Below, one piece after another: positions 13,760 through 15,936 of a stretch of 15,936 nucleotides of DNA. Made by a program: the position numbers and the translations under genes. Source of the stretch: JACKGS01 sp964448015. GTDB taxonomy: Bacteria > Patescibacteriota > Saccharimonadia > Saccharimonadales > UBA7683. The stretch spans positions 1 through 15,936 of the forward strand of contig CAYUUV010000022.1 in assembly GCA_964448015.1 (NCBI GenBank), in the 5' to 3' direction. Under the pieces are notes generated by a model. The model made no database searches, was not told where the DNA came from, and saw only the letters and a program-made list of their open reading frames with translations. Numbering within the stretch: the stretch's first letter is position 1; each line of letters starts with the position of its first letter.

Positions 13760-14266
13760 TCATACTAACTCTAATGAGGTATGATCTTTGTAATAAAATA
13801 CTGTGTCAAAATGAGAAAGCTCGATCTTTGTTGGTAACTCAAACATTTTGAGGTAAGACTGTAGTTCATCAAAAGTAATAGCGACCGTACCATGCCGCAT
13901 ATTAGTATTGCGGTGCTCAAGCCTCTTCCACTGCTCTTTTGGCGATAAATCAAATACATGTATGGCAATATCCGCACCCAACCGCCTGCCATCCGCCAGC
14001 TTCGCATTCCGCTCTTTCTGAGACCAGAGACCATCTTCCAAAATTACATCTATTCCTTTTGCTAAGAGTTCTTTTGCCAACTCGTACAAGCGGGCCTGTA
14101 AAAGGTCGCGAACAGCTTCATCATGGAGGTCAATATGCAAACTCGTGAGCCAGTCGTCAGTACATATCCTCACTGCTCCAGTTTGTTTTTCTAGCTGCCT
14201 AGCAACGCGTGTCTTGCCTGATCCTGGTAATCCGCAAAATAACACTAGTGTGGCTCTATGTTTCAT
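13760..14266 (-). CDS. AAA_33-type P-loop kinase, possible small-molecule or zeta-like phosphotransferase
   Basis: Of 168 residues, LVLFCGLPGSGKT gives the Walker A (GLPGSGKT, 12-19), ICTDDWL an acidic catalytic or substrate pair (Asp37, Asp38), VILEDGLWSQKER (74-86) the Walker B-like/ExGxWSxxER block of this family, and KRLEHRN (114-120) a lid with arginines. This matches the AAA_33 group, which includes zeta toxin-like and antibiotic phosphotransferase-like kinases; the substrate cannot be read from sequence. ATG 14266 is chosen over the in-frame start at 14290 because AAAGGAG (14274-14280) lies 7 bases upstream and the Walker strand follows directly. It overlaps the end of the ABC-F gene by 11 bases, so the two are translationally coupled. 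No antitoxin-like partner is seen, so a toxin role is less likely than a resistance or metabolic kinase. Confidence 0.8.
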   Translation of the reverse strand: MKHRATLVLFCGLPGSGKTRVARQLEKQTGAVRICTDDWLTSLHIDLHDEAVRDLLQARLYELAKELLAKGIDVILEDGLWSQKERNAKLADGRRLGADIAIHVFDLSPKEQWKRLEHRNTNMRHGTVAITFDELQSYLKMFELPTKIELSHFDTVFYYKDHTSLELV

Positions 14267-15746
14267 GGTTAATCTCCTTTCTTGATACATCCAGTGTACT
14301 GTTTATGCCTATCGATGCAATAAAGTACCTGTCGTGAGACGCTACAATGAGTGCTCCATGATAGTTATTGAGAGCAGCCTCCAGCCGCTCCCTCGTGGTA
14401 ATATCAAGATGATTTGTTGGTTCATCGAGAATAATCAGGTTATGCTTGCTCAGCAATAGTTTGGTGAAGCACAGCTTCGCTTGCTGGCCTCGTGAGAGTT
14501 GTTGCGGTCTTTTCCGTAAGTCGCTATCACGTAAGCCGAGGCTCATTGCCTGACGATACACCTCTGTTGCGTGTGCTCCTGTGCTTTTGAGAACCTCGGA
14601 TGCGGTTTGAGTACTTGATATGTCGTGTATATCTTGTGAGAAATAACCAATGCTCAAATCTTCGGCTTTCTTAAGCTCTCCACTATCAAAGCCCGTTCGA
14701 TCAGCCAAAATATTAAGAAGGGTGGATTTTCCAGCACCGTTTAATCCTTGAATGTGCCAACGTTCACCACTGCGTACTTCAAAAGATAGACCTCTAAATA
14801 TATTTTTATTATGGATGCTCTTTGCTAGATTCTTTACAGTGATAAGTTTCTTGTCGTGCATAAAACTATGATTAATTTTGACTAAATAATTTTTAGCTTT
14901 TTCAGGTTTTTCAACATCACTAAGCTGATTGATGCGTGACTGCATCGCTTTGGTTTGGCCACTGAACGATCGTTGCACGTTATTTTGGTGCCAATCAAAC
15001 TGAGCTTTGTCGTTATCACGCATTTTTTGATTACGCAGCCCCTTCGTAGCTCGCTCTTGCTTTTCCCTGAGGGCACGTTCAAGCTGTCGACGTTCCTCTA
15101 TACTTCTCTCGTACTCTTTCAGGTGAGATTGATACTCAACTTCTTTCTGCTGCTTATAAAAGTCGTAATCACCCCCATAGTGCTTTAAACTCCCCTTCTG
15201 GAGCTCAACAACCGATGTGGCAACTTCATTGATAAAGCTGCGATCGTGAGTGACAAGCAATACGACACCATTAAAGTTTTTGATGAATATTCGAAGCCAC
15301 GCAAGACCGCTACTATCAAGGTTATTGGTTGGCTCATCGAGTAGTAACACGGTAGGCCCCGGGTCTTTTGCGAGTACCTGAGCTAAAGCAAGACGCGTCT
15401 TTTGGCCTCCACTCAAGTGTTGTATTTTTCTAATCTTGACACCTTCGAGCATCACTAAGCCAAGTGCGTAATCAATACGCCATTCTTCGACATTAGCAAA
15501 ACTCTCCCGCACAACCGTATTTTGACTCTCGGGTTCCTGGGTTACATATCCAACAATTTCATTATGCAGAGCAATAGTACCGTCATCTGGCTCAATGAGA
15601 CCAAGCAGAATCTTCAGTAACGTAGTTTTACCCGCTCCATTCTCACCAATAAGAGCAATGACCTCACCGGAATTCACTGTAAGGCTAATGTTTTCTAAAA
15701 TAATTTTTTCGTTAAAGTTTTTGGTTATATGCCTAAGATTAAGCAT
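14256..15746 (-). CDS. ABC-F family ATPase (ribosome-associated, possible resistance protein)
   Basis: 496 residues, two ABC domains and no membrane segment. Domain 1: Walker A GENGAGKT (34-41), signature LSGGQ (111-115), Walker B LLLDEPTNNLD (134-144). A charged coiled linker (about 195-285) corresponds to the P-site tRNA interaction motif. Domain 2: Walker A GLNGAGKS (334-341), signature LSRGQ (417-421, Gly to Arg), Walker B LIILDEPTNHLD (437-448), H-loop SHDRYF (470-475). Family knowledge: ABC-F proteins bind the ribosomal E site and either regulate translation (EttA, Uup) or displace antibiotics (Msr, Vga, Lsa). Length and a leader with attenuator-like features favour the second group, but this is inference. 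ATG 15746 has AGGAG 5 bases upstream. An in-frame GTG at 15797 would add 17 residues across the hairpin and is rejected. Downstream is the coupled P-loop kinase. Confidence 0.9.
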   Translation of the reverse strand: MLNLRHITKNFNEKIILENISLTVNSGEVIALIGENGAGKTTLLKILLGLIEPDDGTIALHNEIVGYVTQEPESQNTVVRESFANVEEWRIDYALGLVMLEGVKIRKIQHLSGGQKTRLALAQVLAKDPGPTVLLLDEPTNNLDSSGLAWLRIFIKNFNGVVLLVTHDRSFINEVATSVVELQKGSLKHYGGDYDFYKQQKEVEYQSHLKEYERSIEERRQLERALREKQERATKGLRNQKMRDNDKAQFDWHQNNVQRSFSGQTKAMQSRINQLSDVEKPEKAKNYLVKINHSFMHDKKLITVKNLAKSIHNKNIFRGLSFEVRSGERWHIQGLNGAGKSTLLNILADRTGFDSGELKKAEDLSIGYFSQDIHDISSTQTASEVLKSTGAHATEVYRQAMSLGLRDSDLRKRPQQLSRGQQAKLCFTKLLLSKHNLIILDEPTNHLDITTRERLEAALNNYHGALIVASHDRYFIASIGINSTLDVSRKEINHET

Positions 15747-15761
15747 AGTTTCTCCTAACTT

Positions 15762-15812
15762 AAAAAGCCGAGTAGCTAGTAGGTATGTATTCACCACGGC
15801 ACTCGACTTTTT
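15762..15812 (-). terminator. Terminator-like hairpin (attenuator candidate) in the ABC-F leader
   Basis: Arms 15801-15812 and 15762-15773 form a 12-bp stem with one G-U pair; the loop is 27 bases. On the minus strand the 3' arm ends ACTCGGCTTTTT, so the U tract is part of the stem. The hairpin lies 15 bases upstream of the ABC-F ATG and ends before its ribosome binding site. The long loop is unusual for a simple terminator. In the plus orientation it also ends in a T tract. Confidence 0.5.
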
Positions 15813-15837
15813 ATGAAGAAGTTAAACAATGTAAAAA

Positions 15838-15861
15838 TCAAACATACAAAATAATGCGCAT
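15838..15861 (-). CDS. Candidate leader peptide MRIILYV in the ABC-F leader
   Basis: ATG CGC ATT ATT TTG TAT GTT TGA: a 7-codon ORF that ends 25 bases before the 5' arm of the hairpin. Only a weak GGA (GGAAAATATG) precedes it. Short hydrophobic leader peptides are typical of inducible ABC-F and erm genes (established knowledge). An ORF this short also arises by chance. Confidence 0.3.
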   Translation of the reverse strand: MRIILYV

Positions 15862-15879
15862 ATTTTCCGTAGCGATCAC

Positions 15880-15936
15880 TTTATAGCTTGATTCGTATCA
15901 TTCTTAGATATACTCCTGTTCTACTATTCGATTATA
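15880..15936 (-). promoter_or_regulatory. ABC-F promoter candidates
   Basis: Minus-strand TATAAT lies at the very edge (15931-15936), with its -35 outside the window; it would give a leader of about 180 bases. A second -10, TATAAA at 15880-15885, would give about 125 bases and has no good -35. Either leader would contain the MRIILYV ORF and the hairpin. Confidence 0.3.
15881..15901 (-). CDS. Candidate leader peptide MIRIKL in the ABC-F leader
   Basis: ATG ATA CGA ATC AAG CTA TAA: a 6-codon ORF with AGGAG 11 bases upstream. It would be present only if transcription starts at the far promoter (15931-15936), not at the near one. Its stop codon lies in TATAAA, the near -10 candidate, so only one of the two readings can be correct. 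Confidence 0.25.
   Translation of the reverse strand: MIRIKL

Noticed and set aside
13753..13788. Inverted repeat AAGATCAT/ATGATCTT at the end of the P-loop kinase as a terminator
   Set aside because: After the stem the minus strand reads GTAAAAAAAC, with no U tract, and the plus strand has none after it either. It may be a chance repeat or an RNA end protector.
14267..14290. N-terminal MYQERRLT extension of the P-loop kinase
   Set aside because: The extension codons contain the AAAGGAG that serves ATG 14266, and the conserved kinase fold begins directly after that ATG.
15747..15797. N-terminal 17-residue extension of the ABC-F protein from GTG 15797
   Set aside because: The extension runs through the terminator-like hairpin, has no ribosome binding site, and ABC-F similarity starts at MLNLRHITKNF, which has AGGAG 5 bases upstream.

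Overview
The window looks like a chromosomal piece of a Candidatus Saccharibacteria (TM7) or closely related Patescibacteria genome. This is inferred from three things. The tail-fibre-like protein at 3239 starts with a PGDDxGTWGxxLNDFL-type motif that I associate with Saccharibacteria and actinophages. There is a tiny 54-residue glycine-rich membrane protein of a kind I associate with this group. The housekeeping genes are compact. TGA is used as a stop (for example at the end of the gene at 13760-14266), so the UGA-Gly code of Gracilibacteria/Absconditabacteria is not in use. No rRNA, tRNA, CRISPR array or insertion sequence was seen.

Layout. Bases 1-645 (-) hold the N-terminal part of a membrane-anchored protein with two DUF4214-like repeats, cut by the window edge. 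Divergent from it is a bcp-type peroxiredoxin (766-1215, +). It converges, with a 2-base gap, on an unusual multi-membrane histidine kinase (1218-3125, -). A 113-bp divergent control region with two operator-like palindromes separates the kinase from a three-gene plus-strand cassette (3239-6188): a 618-aa phage tail-fibre-like protein, a 284-aa two-domain beta-rich protein, and a 67-aa protein made of 18-residue repeats. From 6255 on, all genes lie on the minus strand: lepA (EF4), murJ (lipid II flippase), ftsH, tilS, a 212-aa unknown, a 54-aa membrane protein, an AAA_33-type P-loop kinase, and an ABC-F ATPase with a structured leader.

How the parts may work together. tilS and ftsH lie next to each other on one strand, as in many bacteria. 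The ABC-F gene and the P-loop kinase overlap by 11 bases and are translationally coupled. Upstream of ABC-F are two tiny leader ORFs and a terminator-like hairpin, which resembles ribosome-mediated attenuation of antibiotic-resistance ABC-F genes, so this end may be an inducible ribosome-protection or resistance operon. The kinase and tail-fibre cassette share one control region and could be a sensor plus surface-binding module.

Two cross-cutting signals stand out. First, heptanucleotide repeat arrays occur three times in frame inside tilS and again as a long inverted repeat between murJ and lepA. Second, five genes have a -10 box only 7-11 bases upstream of the start codon and no clear Shine-Dalgarno sequence, suggesting leaderless mRNAs, while operon-internal and leadered genes have good Shine-Dalgarno sites.
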